Below are positions 15,767 through 25,770 of a stretch of 64,000 nucleotides of DNA, piece after piece. The translations under genes and the position numbers were made by a program. The stretch covers positions 186,001 to 250,000 of the forward strand of contig NZ_BTTW01000007.1 of NCBI RefSeq assembly GCF_036245865.1, in the 5' to 3' direction. This stretch comes from Corallococcus caeni. Its GTDB lineage: Bacteria; Myxococcota; Myxococcia; Myxococcales; Myxococcaceae. The notes below the pieces were generated by a model. It did not search any database. It was not told the DNA's origin and saw nothing but the letters and a program-made list of their open reading frames with translations. The number at the start of each line of letters is the position of its first letter. Position 1 is the stretch's first letter.

Positions 15767-18700
15767 CTAGCGAAGCGCCGCGAGGGCCGCGCTGACCTTC
15801 GCCACCGTCACCGACACGGGCGTCGTCACCTCCGGAGCGAAGATGGCCACGCGGAGCTCCTCGAAGGCCCACCGCAGCTCCTGCGCCGCCTCCAGGTCCC
15901 GCACGGTGGCGGACCGGGCGAGGAAGCTCTCCCACAAGGGGGTGAAGGGCGCGGCCTTCCCTGCGTCCTTGGCGGGGTTCGCCACCGCACGCGCCAGTCG
16001 TGCCTGGGCCGCGCGGAGATAGCGCGGGTAGTGCAGCAGGCGCCCGAGGGGAATCCACTCGATGAGCTTCGCGGGGAACAGCTGCGCGAGCTGCGAGCGG
16101 ATGTCCCGCACGGCCGCCGCGCCGCTCGGCCCCTTGGAGGCGGCCTTGAGCGCGGCGAGCGTCTCCGCGAGCTCCGCCGAGGTGGCGACGACGGCGTTCG
16201 CCCAGTCCCGGGCCGCCTGCTCGATGCGCGGGGAGCCCTCCTGCACCCGCGCCTCGAAGGCCGCCTTCGTGCGGGGCAGCGGAGCACCCGGTGTGAGCTT
16301 GAACGCATCATCGACGCCGCGTGCGAGGACGAGCGCCTTGAACGCGTCGGCCTGGCCCCGCGCGGGCGGCGCGCCGTCCAGGGACGGGAAGGGCAGCGGC
16401 ATGCGCGCGGCGCTGACGGCCACGTGTCCGCGCGCGGCGATCATCAGGAGCCGGCGGACCCCCGTGCGCGAGGCCGCGTCGGCGGCGGCGGCGGTCTCGA
16501 GCAGCACCAGGTCCACGGCGGCGCCGCGGTCGACGAGCGCGGGGTAGCTGCGAACCTCCAGCCCGCCGACCCGCCGGGTGACCACGGGGGGCAGCTCGCC
16601 GAAGGTCCAGGCGGTCAGCCCCTTGCGCTCCCAGTCCGAGGTCGGCGCCACGCTGCGCAGCGCCGCCCGTGCGCGTCCTCCGTGCTGCTCAATGAGCGCG
16701 TCGGCGTCGCGGCTGCGCGCGAGCTCCTTTCCCCGCTCGTCGAGCACCCGGAGCGTGGTGCGCAGGTACGGCGGCACGGCATCCGCACGGAAGGACTCCT
16801 CGGTCACGTCCACGCCGCACAGCCGGGACACCGCGCCCGCGAGCGCTGGAAGCATGGGCCCTCGGAAGGGCACGAGCTCCTTCTGGAGCCGGTCGACCAG
16901 CTCCGGCAAGGGCCCCAGCTGCTTGCGCTGGGCGCGGGGGACCTGCTCGAGCAGGGCGGTGAGCTTCTCCCGCTGCCACCCGGGGATGGTCCAGTCCAGC
17001 TCACCCGGGACCAGCTGGGCGAGCAGCAGCAGCGGCACGCTCAGGGTGATGCCGTCGTCCTCGGCCGAGGGGTCGAAGGTGTACGTCACCGGCACGGACG
17101 CGCCGTGCAGGGGGATGGCATCCGGGTAGTGCGCCGGGGACAGGCCCGGGTCGTGCGCGAGGGCATCCTCCATCGTGAGGACGAGCACGTCGGGGTCGTC
17201 CGCCTCGGCCTTGCGGCGCCAGGCCTCGAAGCCTGCTCCGTCCGTCACGTCCGCCGGGACGCGCTCGTCGAAGAACGTCAGCAGCGCCTCTTCGTCGAGC
17301 AGCTCGCTGCGCCGGGCCTTGTCCCGCAGGCGCGCCACGCGCTCCAGCACTTCGCGGTTCTCCTCCTGGAACGCACCGCGGGTGCGGTACTCGCCGCGCA
17401 CCAGGGCGTGCTCGAGGAACATCAGCCGTGCCCGGGCAGGGTCCATGTTGGCCAGGGGCACGGGGCGCTCCTTGAAGACCTGAAGCCCGAAGAGGGTCGC
17501 GTTCTCCTTCACGATGGCGCGCGCGGACTTCTCCGACCAGTGCGGTTCGGAGTAGCTGCGCTTGAGCAGGTGGGGGGCCGCCGCCGCGAGCCACTCCGGG
17601 TCCAGCTTCGCCACGGTGCGCGCGAACAGCTGGGACGTCTCCACCAGCTCGAACGCCATCGCCCAGGCCGGGGGCTTTCTCGCGAGCGCCGACGAGGGGT
17701 GGACCATGAAGCGCGTCTGCTTCGCGCCCGTGTATTGGCGCTGCTCCGGGTTCCACTGGCCAATGCGGGACAGCAGCCCGGTGAGGAGCGCCTGGTGCAG
17801 CACGTCCCCGCGCGCCGGGGGGCCCCGGCCCTTGCGCGGCAGGCGGAGCTCCTTGACGGTCTCCTCCAACTGGCGCTGGACGTCCCGCCACTCGCGCACG
17901 CGAAGGAAGGACAGGAAGTTGTCGCGGCACACGCGCCGCAGATGGGACGTCCCCCGGCCCTCGGCCTCGCGCACGAAGGCCCACAGCTTGAGCAGCCCCG
18001 TGAAGTCCGAGTGCTCGTCACGGAACCGCGCGTGCGACGCGTCCGCCTTCTGGGCGAGCTCCCGTGGCCGCTCGCGCGGGTCCTGCAGGTTGAGCGCCGC
18101 GGCGACGATGAGCACCTCGTCCAGGCACCCGTAGTCAGCGCCGGCGAGGATCATCCGCGCGATGCGCGGGTCCACCGGGAAGCGCGCGAGCTGATGCCCG
18201 AGCGGCGTCAGGGTGCGCTCCTTGCCCTCGATGGCCCCGAGCTCCTCGAGCACCCGCCAGCCCTCGGCGATGGCCTTCGGCTGGGGTGGGTCGAGGAAGG
18301 GGAAGTCCTCGACGTCACCCAGGCCGAGCGACTTCATCCGCAGGATGACGCCCGCGAGCCCGGTGCGCTTGATCTCCGGGTCGGTGAAGCCGGGCCGCGA
18401 GGTGAAGCCCGCCTCGTCGTAGAGGCGCACGCAGATGCCCTCGCGCACGCGGCCGCAGCGCCCCTTGCGCTGGTCGGCGCTGGCCTGGGAGACCGGCTCG
18501 ATGTGCAGGCGCGTGGTGCCCGAGCGTGGGTCGTAGCGCGACAGGCGCGCCACCCCCGTGTCCACGACGTACACGATGCCCGGGATGGTGACCGACGTCT
18601 CCGCGACGTTGGTCGCGAGGATGACGCGGCGCTGGGGGATGGTGGCGAAGACGCGCGACTGCTCGGCGGCCGACAGGCGCGCATACAGGGGCTGCACCAC

Positions 18701-19477
18701 GGTGCCGCGAAGCTCGCGTGCGTTCAGGGCGTTCTCGGCCTCGCGGATCTCCCGCTCGCCGGGGAGGAACACGAGCACGTCCCCGTCCGGGTCGAGCGAG
18801 ATCACGTTCGCCACCGAATCGGCGACGGCGTCGGCGAGCTCGGCGTCGTCGGGGGGCGGCTCGTAGAGCACGTCCACCGGAAAGGTCCGGCCCTCCACCT
18901 GGATGACCGGAGCGCCCCCGAAGAACTGCGAGAAGCGCTCCGTCTCGATGGTGGCCGAACTCACCACCACCTTGAGGTCGGGGCGCCGGGGGAGGATGCG
19001 CTTGAGCCACCCGAGCAGGAAGTCGATGGTGAGGCTGCGCTCGTGGGCCTCGTCGAGCACGAGGGTGTCGTAGCGGCTCAGGAGCGGGTCGCTGTGGATC
19101 TGCGCGAGCAGGACACCGTCGGTCATGAACTTCACGGCCGTCCGCTTGGACGAGCGGTCCTCGAAGCGGATCTGGTAGCCGACGTCCGTGCCCAGCTCCG
19201 TGCCAAGCTCACGGGCCACGCGCGCCGCCACGCTCGTCGCGGCGATGCGCCGGGGCTGGGTGACGCCAATCTGGCGCGGCCGGCCGCGCCCCATGGCGAG
19301 CAGGACCTTCGGCAGCTGCGTCGTCTTCCCGGAGCCGGTGGCCCCCGCGACGATGACCACCTGATGGGCGGAGATGGCCGCGGTGATGTCCTCCACCCGG
19401 CTCGAGATGGGGAGCTCGGGGGGGAAGCGCAGGGTGGGCAAGCCGCCGGGGGCGGGGAGGGGTGAGTCGCCGGACAT
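15767..19477 (-). CDS. hrpA: ATP-dependent RNA helicase HrpA (DEAH/RHA family)
   Basis: The 1236-residue protein has the full DEAH-box RNA helicase order: Walker A GATGSGKT (residues 45-52), motif Ia TQPRRIAA, DEAH (142-145), SAT, 'ATNVAETSVTIPG', and motif VI QRKGRCGR. These are followed by winged-helix, ratchet and OB regions and the long HrpA-specific C-terminal domain, close to the ~1300 residues of E. coli HrpA. HrpA unwinds structured RNA and rescues stalled or collided ribosomes in E. coli. The ATG (MSGDSPLPAPGG) was chosen over a 64-residue upstream extension that has no conserved sequence and crosses the divergent promoter region. It converges with the small membrane protein gene. 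Confidence 0.93.
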   Translation of the reverse strand: MSGDSPLPAPGGLPTLRFPPELPISSRVEDITAAISAHQVVIVAGATGSGKTTQLPKVLLAMGRGRPRQIGVTQPRRIAATSVAARVARELGTELGTDVGYQIRFEDRSSKRTAVKFMTDGVLLAQIHSDPLLSRYDTLVLDEAHERSLTIDFLLGWLKRILPRRPDLKVVVSSATIETERFSQFFGGAPVIQVEGRTFPVDVLYEPPPDDAELADAVADSVANVISLDPDGDVLVFLPGEREIREAENALNARELRGTVVQPLYARLSAAEQSRVFATIPQRRVILATNVAETSVTIPGIVYVVDTGVARLSRYDPRSGTTRLHIEPVSQASADQRKGRCGRVREGICVRLYDEAGFTSRPGFTDPEIKRTGLAGVILRMKSLGLGDVEDFPFLDPPQPKAIAEGWRVLEELGAIEGKERTLTPLGHQLARFPVDPRIARMILAGADYGCLDEVLIVAAALNLQDPRERPRELAQKADASHARFRDEHSDFTGLLKLWAFVREAEGRGTSHLRRVCRDNFLSFLRVREWRDVQRQLEETVKELRLPRKGRGPPARGDVLHQALLTGLLSRIGQWNPEQRQYTGAKQTRFMVHPSSALARKPPAWAMAFELVETSQLFARTVAKLDPEWLAAAAPHLLKRSYSEPHWSEKSARAIVKENATLFGLQVFKERPVPLANMDPARARLMFLEHALVRGEYRTRGAFQEENREVLERVARLRDKARRSELLDEEALLTFFDERVPADVTDGAGFEAWRRKAEADDPDVLVLTMEDALAHDPGLSPAHYPDAIPLHGASVPVTYTFDPSAEDDGITLSVPLLLLAQLVPGELDWTIPGWQREKLTALLEQVPRAQRKQLGPLPELVDRLQKELVPFRGPMLPALAGAVSRLCGVDVTEESFRADAVPPYLRTTLRVLDERGKELARSRDADALIEQHGGRARAALRSVAPTSDWERKGLTAWTFGELPPVVTRRVGGLEVRSYPALVDRGAAVDLVLLETAAAADAASRTGVRRLLMIAARGHVAVSAARMPLPFPSLDGAPPARGQADAFKALVLARGVDDAFKLTPGAPLPRTKAAFEARVQEGSPRIEQAARDWANAVVATSAELAETLAALKAASKGPSGAAAVRDIRSQLAQLFPAKLIEWIPLGRLLHYPRYLRAAQARLARAVANPAKDAGKAAPFTPLWESFLARSATVRDLEAAQELRWAFEELRVAIFAPEVTTPVSVTVAKVSAALAALR

Positions 19478-19565
19478 GGCGGTATGGACTAGCACTGAAG
19501 GGCACGCTTCGCCCCTGGCGAATCGTGTGGGTGCTTCTCCCTGCTCGCTGCCGTATCCTCGTCGC

Positions 19566-20003
19566 GTGACGACGCCGCGTACGCTCACCGACCTGATGGA
19601 GCAGATGCCCGGCCGCAACCGCGACTGGTCATTGCCGCAGGACCTCGGCGTCGATCGTGTGACGGTCACGGCCGCCTGGCTGGCGAGCGATGATCCGCCA
19701 GCGATGCTGCTCCTGCTCGCCGCGCTTCATCCCAAACGCGAAGTGGAGAAGTGCATCGAGCTGGCGACCGGGATGTCGTTCTTCGAGCCCATGCGGGTCG
19801 AAGCACACTCGATGAGTCGCCGCCTCCCCGGCATGAACGTCAATGGCCGGTCTCCGTTCTACTTCATTCATCTCTTCCAGAGGCTGCGTGCCGCCTTGCA
19901 GATGACTTGGGACACCGAGAGGTCGCGGCTTGAGCCCGAGCTCGCCGCGGCGATCCGCGTCGTCATCCCCGATCCGTTCACGCTCGTCGGGCCCGCCGCG
20001 TAG
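19566..20003 (+). CDS. Hypothetical 145-aa cytoplasmic protein
   Basis: No family is recognised. The GTG start (VTTPRTLTDLMEQMPGRN) gives a mixed alpha/beta soluble protein with a short hydrophobic helix (AMLLLLAALH). It contains 'REVEKCIELATGMSFFEPM' and 'PFYFIHLFQRLRAALQMTW', and no signal peptide. It lies divergent from hrpA with 88 bp between starts. Confidence 0.6.
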   Translation: MTTPRTLTDLMEQMPGRNRDWSLPQDLGVDRVTVTAAWLASDDPPAMLLLLAALHPKREVEKCIELATGMSFFEPMRVEAHSMSRRLPGMNVNGRSPFYFIHLFQRLRAALQMTWDTERSRLEPELAAAIRVVIPDPFTLVGPAA

Positions 20004-20377
20004 TGCTCCTCATTGCGGAGGCAGAGCCGAAGCCGGAAGAGGCAAGAGAGCCGCCCTGATGCAGGAGCCGACCCAGGAGCGCACGCCGCGGCTGGATGGG
20101 GCCGGGTTGCTCAAGCAGGAGCTTCGCGCTGGATGTCTTCGCCCGCGGCAGGCGTGGAGGCAGGCTTGAGGGCGCTGGTGTCTCTGACGGCTCCAGTGGG
20201 GTGCGTGCCCTCCTGGCGCACCTGGTGCTGCCCACGCTGCCTGGGAGACGGGCCCCGGTCCGCTGCCGGCTGGGCGCGGCGGGTGAAATGACGTCCAGCG
20301 GCCGGGGGCGCGCTGGGCTATCAGGAGGGAAGGCTCCTTGTGGCGCGATGCCATGACGGGCGCCGAAGGGATTCCTC
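20004..20377. other. Intergenic region, no gene seen
   Basis: The 374-bp gap between the 145-aa gene and the CheB/CheR fusion has only low-complexity frames on both strands. I see no recognisable remnant, RNA or repeat. The 3' end must hold the promoter of the fusion gene; a GAAGGG ribosome site precedes its GTG. Confidence 0.5.
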
Positions 20378-23356
20378 GTGAAGAAGCAGCCCACCTCCCC
20401 CCCGCCGCCACGCCCCCGCGAGGAAGACGCGGGCGCGAAGCCGTTCCTGGAGCGCTTCCCGGTGGTGGGGATTGGCGCCTCCGCGGGCGGCCTTCCGGCC
20501 ATCCTGTCCCTGCTGGAGCACCTGCCTGCGCGGACGGGGATGGCGTTCGTGTTCGTGCAGCACCTGTCCCCCGAGCACGAGAGCGCGCTGCCGGAGCTGC
20601 TGGGCCGGGGGACGGCGATGCCGGTGGTGGAGGCGTCCGAGGGCCTCACGCTCACGCCGGATCACCTCTACGTCAACCCTCCGGGCGTCAGCCTGACGCT
20701 GGAGCGTGGGGCGCTGCACCTGGGGGCGTCGCGCAGCTCGCCGCAGGGGCTGAGGCTCATCGACGACTTCCTGGCATCGCTCGCGGCGCAGGCGCCGGGC
20801 CGGGCCATCGGCGTCATCCTGTCCGGCACGGGCTCCGACGGCACCCGGGGGCTGCAGGCCGTGCGCGAGGCGGGCGGCACCACCCTGGCCCAGGAGCCGA
20901 CGTCCGCCCACTTCGACGGCATGCCCCGGAGCGCCATCGCGGCGGGCTGCGTGGATCACATCCTGACTCCCGAGGGCATGGCGGTGACCCTCGCGCAGCT
21001 CGCCCACCTGGGCACGCTCGCGCCCCAGGCCCGCGCGGCGCCGGACGCGGCCGCGCCCCCGGCGCTTCCGGAGGAGGGGCTGCAGCGGGTCTTCCGGTTG
21101 CTGCGCGAAGGCGTGGGCGTGGACTTCACGCACTACAAGCCCAGCACCATCCACCGACGGCTGGAGCGACGGATGCTCCTGTGCAAGGTGGAGGACCTGG
21201 ACACCTATGTCCGCCACCTGGAGGCGCACCCGGAGGAGCTGGACCTGCTCCACCAGGACCTGCTCATCCACGTCACCAGCTTCTTCCGGGACGCCCCCGC
21301 CTTCGAAGCGCTCCAGCAGAAGGTCTTCCCGGAGCTCTTCCAGGGCCGCCCGCCCGAGCAGCCCTTCCGCGTCTGGGTCCCCGGCTGCTCAACGGGCGAG
21401 GAGGTCTACTCGCTCGTCATGTGCCTGATGGAGTACCTGGGCGCCTCGGCCACGGGCCACTCCCTCCAGGTGTTCGCGACGGACGTGAGCGCGACGGCCA
21501 TCGAGCAGGCCCGCACCGCCGTCTACCCGGAGGCCAGCGTCTCCGGCGTGTCGCCCGAGCGCCTGCGCCGCTTCTTCGTGAAGACGGAGGGCGGCTATCA
21601 GATCCACAAGTCGCTGCGGAACGTCTGCGTCTTCGCGCAGCAGAACCTGGTGAGCGATCCGCCCTTTTCGCGGGTGGACCTCATCAGCTGCCGCAACGTC
21701 CTCATCTACCTGGGCCCGGTGCTGCAGAAGAAGATCCTGCCCGTCTTCCACTACGCCCTGCGCCCGGGTGGGTTCCTGATGCTGGGCACGTCGGAGACGG
21801 TGGGCGCTTCCGCGGACCTGTTCTCCCTGGTGGACAAGCGCAACAAGCTCTACCGCAAGAAGAACACCGCCCCCCCGCAGAGCCTCTCCTTCACCTATCG
21901 GGAGTCCCCGGCGGAGCGCCCCTCCAGCGCGCGGCGCAAGCTGGAGCCCCGGGGCGCGGACCTGGATGCGCAGCAGGAAGCGGACCGGCTGGTGCTCGCC
22001 CGCTACGGGCCCCCGGGCGTCATCGTCAACGAGGACCTGGAGATCCTCCACTTCCGGGGCCACACCGGGCCCTACCTCGAACCGCTCCCGGGGGTCGCGA
22101 GCCTCAACCTCATCCGGATGGCGCGCGAGGGGCTGTCGCTGGAGCTCCGGGCGGCCCTGCACCGGGCGAAGAAGAGCGACAGCCGGGTGCGCAAGGAGGG
22201 GCTGACGCTGTCGGAGGGGGCCCGGCAACGCAAGATCAACCTGGAGGTGCACCCGCTGCGCGCCGCGCATGCGGGCAAGGAGCACTGCTTCCTCGTGCTC
22301 TTCGAGGAGGTGCAGGAGGCCGCCCCGGCCCCGGAGCGCGAGGGCCACGCCTCCGCGCCCGACGGACGCGAGGGCGAGCACAGGCGCGAGGCGGAGTGGC
22401 TGCGCGAGGAGCTGCTCATGACGCAGGAGCACCTGCAGACGGTCACGGAGGAGCAGGAGGCCACGCACGAGGAGCTGCGCTCCGCCACCGAGGAGCTCCA
22501 GTCCAGCAACGAGGAGCTGCAGTCCACCAACGAGGAGCTGGAGACCGCCAAGGAGGAGTTGCAGTCCACCAACGAGGAGCTGACCACCGTCAACGAGGAG
22601 CTGCAGAACCGCAACCTCGAGCTCAGCCAGCTCAACAGCGACCTGAGCAACCTGATTGGCAGCACCCACATCGCCACCGTGATGCTGGGCAACGACCACC
22701 GCATCCGCCGCTTCACCCCCATGGCGGAGGAGGTGCTGAAGCTCTCGTCCTCGGACATCGGACGCCCCCTGCGCGACGTGAAGCTGGCCCTGCCCCTGCC
22801 GGACCTGGAGGCCACCGTGACCGAGGTCACCGAGCGGCTGAGCGTCATCGAGCAGGAGGTGCGCGACAGCAACGGGCACTGGTATTCGCTGCGCCTGCGC
22901 CCCTACAAGTCCGTGGACAACAAAATCGAAGGCGCGGTGATGACGCTCCTGGACATCGACCGGCTCAAGAGCAGCCTCGACGAGTCCCAGCGGTCCCGCG
23001 AGTACGCCAGGGCCATCGTGGAGACGATGCGCGAGCCCTTCCTGGTGCTGGACGCGGGCCTGCATGTCATCAACGTCAACCCGGCCTTCTACGCCACCTT
23101 CCAGGTGAGCGAGGAGCAGACGCTGGGGCACCCGCTCTACACGCTCGGCAATGGCCAGTGGAACATCCCCCAGCTGCGCCACCTGCTGGAGGAGATCCTG
23201 CCCTTGAACAAACACCTGCGGGACTTCGTGATGGAGCACGATTTCGACACCATCGGGCACAGGCGCATGCTGCTCAATGCCCGCCAGCTCACCAGCGGGA
23301 CGTCGGGGGTGCCGTACATGTTGCTTTCCATTGAGGATATAACCCGGAGGACCTGA
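20378..23356 (+). CDS. CheB methylesterase-CheR methyltransferase-PAS fusion protein
   Basis: The 992-residue protein carries: (1) a CheB-type methylesterase domain (about 28-210) with catalytic Ser35 (GASAGG), His62 (VQHLSP) and Asp155 (GTGSDGT) all present; (2) a CheR methyltransferase (about 220-480) with SAM-binding VPGCSTGEEVYS and the 'DLISCRNVLIYL' motif; (3) a long coiled coil (about 665-760) of repeated NEELQSTNEELE units; (4) PAS domains (about 765-860 and 885-985). No receiver or kinase domain is present. Such CheB/CheR/coil/PAS proteins are stand-alone signalling adaptors that usually feed a partner histidine kinase; the kinase immediately downstream is the obvious candidate. The start is GTG with GAAGGG upstream. 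Confidence 0.92.
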   Translation: MKKQPTSPPPPRPREEDAGAKPFLERFPVVGIGASAGGLPAILSLLEHLPARTGMAFVFVQHLSPEHESALPELLGRGTAMPVVEASEGLTLTPDHLYVNPPGVSLTLERGALHLGASRSSPQGLRLIDDFLASLAAQAPGRAIGVILSGTGSDGTRGLQAVREAGGTTLAQEPTSAHFDGMPRSAIAAGCVDHILTPEGMAVTLAQLAHLGTLAPQARAAPDAAAPPALPEEGLQRVFRLLREGVGVDFTHYKPSTIHRRLERRMLLCKVEDLDTYVRHLEAHPEELDLLHQDLLIHVTSFFRDAPAFEALQQKVFPELFQGRPPEQPFRVWVPGCSTGEEVYSLVMCLMEYLGASATGHSLQVFATDVSATAIEQARTAVYPEASVSGVSPERLRRFFVKTEGGYQIHKSLRNVCVFAQQNLVSDPPFSRVDLISCRNVLIYLGPVLQKKILPVFHYALRPGGFLMLGTSETVGASADLFSLVDKRNKLYRKKNTAPPQSLSFTYRESPAERPSSARRKLEPRGADLDAQQEADRLVLARYGPPGVIVNEDLEILHFRGHTGPYLEPLPGVASLNLIRMAREGLSLELRAALHRAKKSDSRVRKEGLTLSEGARQRKINLEVHPLRAAHAGKEHCFLVLFEEVQEAAPAPEREGHASAPDGREGEHRREAEWLREELLMTQEHLQTVTEEQEATHEELRSATEELQSSNEELQSTNEELETAKEELQSTNEELTTVNEELQNRNLELSQLNSDLSNLIGSTHIATVMLGNDHRIRRFTPMAEEVLKLSSSDIGRPLRDVKLALPLPDLEATVTEVTERLSVIEQEVRDSNGHWYSLRLRPYKSVDNKIEGAVMTLLDIDRLKSSLDESQRSREYARAIVETMREPFLVLDAGLHVINVNPAFYATFQVSEEQTLGHPLYTLGNGQWNIPQLRHLLEEILPLNKHLRDFVMEHDFDTIGHRRMLLNARQLTSGTSGVPYMLLSIEDITRRT

Positions 23357-23366
23357 GCACCTGGGA

Positions 23367-23387
23367 GGGCCCCCGCTGGAGGGGCCC
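23367..23387 (+). terminator. GC hairpin between the CheB/CheR gene and the kinase gene
   Basis: A 7-bp stem gggcccc/ggggccc with a 7-nt loop lies 11 bp after the stop. No T-run follows. It may attenuate rather than end transcription into the kinase gene. Confidence 0.3.
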
Positions 23388-23432
23388 CGCCCGGAAGGGC
23401 TTCAGGTGAGTCTGATCTGAGTGGGGGAGTCC

Positions 23433-25139
23433 ATGGATGGGCGGCGTAGCGGGATGACACGGGCGGATCTCACCCAGGCGATGCAGGCATTGGAGAACAA
23501 CCCCAGCGCTCCGGAAGAGCTGCGCGGCCTGCTGCGGGAGCTGCAGCGCCACCAGCTGGAGCTGGAGATGCAGAACCGCGAGCTGCAGGAGGCCCAGCAG
23601 GCATTGGAGGAATCCCGCAACCGCTACATGGAGCTGTACGACTTCGCGCCCATGGCCTGCGTGAGCCTGGATGCGAAGGCCTGCATCCAGGATCTCAACC
23701 TCACGGGCGCGGGCCTGCTGGGACAGGACCGTACGCACCTGCAGGGGATGCCGTTCACGCCCTTCGTGGACCCGGCCGACCTGGGCCGCTTCTTCGCCCA
23801 CGTGCGCCAGTGCATCGACGGGGAGACGGTGAGCACGGAGTTGCGGCTGCGCATCGCGCGGAGGCGGATTGAAGTCCGGCTCCACAGCGCGCCGCTCGAG
23901 GACGGGAGGCTGCCGGGGCGCATGTGCCGGACCGCCATCATCGACATCACCGAGCTGCGGCAGATGCAGGTGCGCCTGAGCATGTCCGAGCGCCTGGCGG
24001 TGGTCGGCACGCTCGCGGCGGGGATCGCCCACGAGATCAACAACCCGCTGGCCTTCCTCATGGGCAGCCTGAGCCTGGCCACGCACGCGCTGCGGGCCCC
24101 GGCACCGGCGACGGTGGATGCGGAGCTGCTCGCCTCCACGCGCCACCACACCGGCGCGACGCAGGCGCTCGAAGCGCTGTCCCATGCGCAGGCCGGCGCC
24201 GAGCGCATCCAGGACATCGTCAAGGACCTGGGCACCTTCGCCCGTCCCACCGCACCTCAGGGTCGCACCGTCGACGTGGAGCAGGTGCTGGAGCTGGCCC
24301 TGAAGATGGCCACGGTGGAGATCCGCCACCGGGCCCACGTCGTGCGGGACTACGTGAAGGTGCCGGAGGTCGTCGCCGACAGCGTCCGGCTGGGCCAGGT
24401 CTTCCTCAACCTGCTGGTGAACGCGGCCCAGGCCATTCCGGAGGGGGCGGCCTCCCGCCATGAGATCCGCGTGCGCCTCCGGACCTCCGACGAGGGCGTG
24501 CTCGTGCAGGTCCAGGACACGGGCCAGGGCATCGCACCGGACGTCCTGGAGCACATCTTCGATCCCTTCTTCACCACGAAGCGGATGGGCCAGGGCCTGG
24601 GGCTGGGGCTCGCCATCAGCCACAGCCTGGTCGCCCAGATGAACGGGAACATCAGCGTGGAGAGCACGCCCGGCGGGGGCAGCACCTTCACCGTCCAGCT
24701 CCCGGCGTCCTCGGCGCCGCGAGAGGTCCCTGTGGCGCACGCTCCACGCTCTCCCGCCCTGATACCCCGGCGCGGAAGGATCCTCATCGTGGATGACGAG
24801 CGGTCGTTCGGGGTGACCCTCCGCCTGCTGCTGATGGACGTCCACGAAGCGGACTACACCCCCCGCGCGAAGGAGGCCCTGGAGTGGATCCGCGAAGGGC
24901 GGCGCTACGACGCCATCCTCTGCGACCTGATGATGGCGGAGGTGACGGGGCGGCAGTTCCACGAGGCGCTGCGCGAGGAGCTGCCCGAGCAGGCCCAGCG
25001 CATCATCTTCATGACGGGAGGTGCCTACACGCCCAGCTCCCGGGAGTTCGTGGAGCAGACGACCCGCCCCCTCATCACCAAGCCCTTCAAGCGCGAGGCA
25101 CTCGACGCGCTGCTGGTTCCCCTGCTTCCGTGCGCATGA
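23433..25139 (+). CDS. PAS-containing hybrid sensor histidine kinase
   Basis: The 568-residue soluble kinase has an N-terminal coiled coil (about 10-65), a PAS domain (about 65-175), a dimerisation/phosphoacceptor domain with His200 in GIAHEINNPL, and an HATPase domain (NLLVNAAQAI N-box, DTGQGIAPD, 'GLGLGLAIS'). A C-terminal receiver follows (ILIVDDE; phospho-Asp near residue 498 in ILCDLMM; Lys in 'ITKPF'). There is no membrane segment, so it senses an intracellular cue or is driven by a partner. It lies 76 bp downstream of the CheB-CheR-PAS gene and probably forms one pathway with it. Start: ATG preceded by GGGGGAG; an in-frame GTG four codons earlier is less likely. Confidence 0.92.
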   Translation: MDGRRSGMTRADLTQAMQALENNPSAPEELRGLLRELQRHQLELEMQNRELQEAQQALEESRNRYMELYDFAPMACVSLDAKACIQDLNLTGAGLLGQDRTHLQGMPFTPFVDPADLGRFFAHVRQCIDGETVSTELRLRIARRRIEVRLHSAPLEDGRLPGRMCRTAIIDITELRQMQVRLSMSERLAVVGTLAAGIAHEINNPLAFLMGSLSLATHALRAPAPATVDAELLASTRHHTGATQALEALSHAQAGAERIQDIVKDLGTFARPTAPQGRTVDVEQVLELALKMATVEIRHRAHVVRDYVKVPEVVADSVRLGQVFLNLLVNAAQAIPEGAASRHEIRVRLRTSDEGVLVQVQDTGQGIAPDVLEHIFDPFFTTKRMGQGLGLGLAISHSLVAQMNGNISVESTPGGGSTFTVQLPASSAPREVPVAHAPRSPALIPRRGRILIVDDERSFGVTLRLLLMDVHEADYTPRAKEALEWIREGRRYDAILCDLMMAEVTGRQFHEALREELPEQAQRIIFMTGGAYTPSSREFVEQTTRPLITKPFKREALDALLVPLLPCA

Positions 25140-25265
25140 ACTCGCGTCCGCGGCCGGGAGGCGACTCATGCGCGCGTTGCAGCTTCAGAGGCTCACTTCC
25201 TCGTGCTGATTCCCGGTGCGGAGCTGGTAGGGGCAGGGACGTATCAGCTCCAGGTTGAGCCGCCC

Positions 25266-25754
25266 TCAGCCCTTGCGCGCCGCATTGATGGCCGCGATGT
25301 CGATCTTCCGCATCTCCATCATCGCGGCGAACACCCGCTTGCGCGCGGCCGGATCCGGATCGCTCATGCCGTCCGACAGGGCGGCAGGGGTGATCTGCCA
25401 GGAAATTCCCCATTTGTCCTTGCACCACCCGCACTGGCTCTCCTGCCCGCCGTTGCCGACGATGGCATTCCAGTAGCGGTCCGTTTCCTCCTGATCCCGG
25501 GTGCTGACCTGGAACGAGAAGGCTTCGGAGTGCTTGAAGGTGGGGCCGCCATTGAGGCCGATGCACCGGAAGCCCAGCACGGTGAACTCCACCGTGAGGA
25601 CATCGCCCTCCTTGCCGTCCGGGAAGTCGCCCGGTGCGCGGTGGACGGCGCCGACGGAGCTGCCCGGGAAGGTGCGGGCGTAGAACGCCGCCGCTTCTTC
25701 GGCATTGTGCTCGTACCAGAGGCAGAGGACGGTCTTGTTCACGGGGGGCGTCAT
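25266..25754 (-). CDS. VOC-superfamily protein, PhnB/3-demethylubiquinone methyltransferase-like
   Basis: The 162-residue protein has the PhnB-like VOC (vicinal oxygen chelate) pattern: 'CLWYEHNAEEAAAFYARTFPGS' near the N-terminus, 'VEFTVLGFRCIGLNGGP', 'AFSFQVSTRDQEETDRYWNAIV' and 'CGWCKDKWGISWQITP'. The length is normal. Members are small beta-alpha-beta-beta-beta metalloenzyme folds; the biochemical role of this subgroup is not settled. GGAG lies 7 nt before the ATG. The C-terminal 'RVFAAMMEMRKIDIAAINAA' is typical of the subgroup. Confidence 0.88.
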   Translation of the reverse strand: MTPPVNKTVLCLWYEHNAEEAAAFYARTFPGSSVGAVHRAPGDFPDGKEGDVLTVEFTVLGFRCIGLNGGPTFKHSEAFSFQVSTRDQEETDRYWNAIVGNGGQESQCGWCKDKWGISWQITPAALSDGMSDPDPAARKRVFAAMMEMRKIDIAAINAARKG

Positions 25755-25770
25755 GATTTCGCTCCTGTCT

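Noticed and set aside
16031..19465. A very long plus-strand open frame opposite the helicase gene
   Set aside because: It is the mirror of hrpA codons in a GC-rich gene; composition is Arg/Gly/His/Gln-rich with no domain.
20338..23334. Plus-strand frame overlapping the CheB/CheR gene in another register
   Set aside because: Low-complexity Arg/Pro/Gly-rich translation; the true frame has all enzyme motifs.
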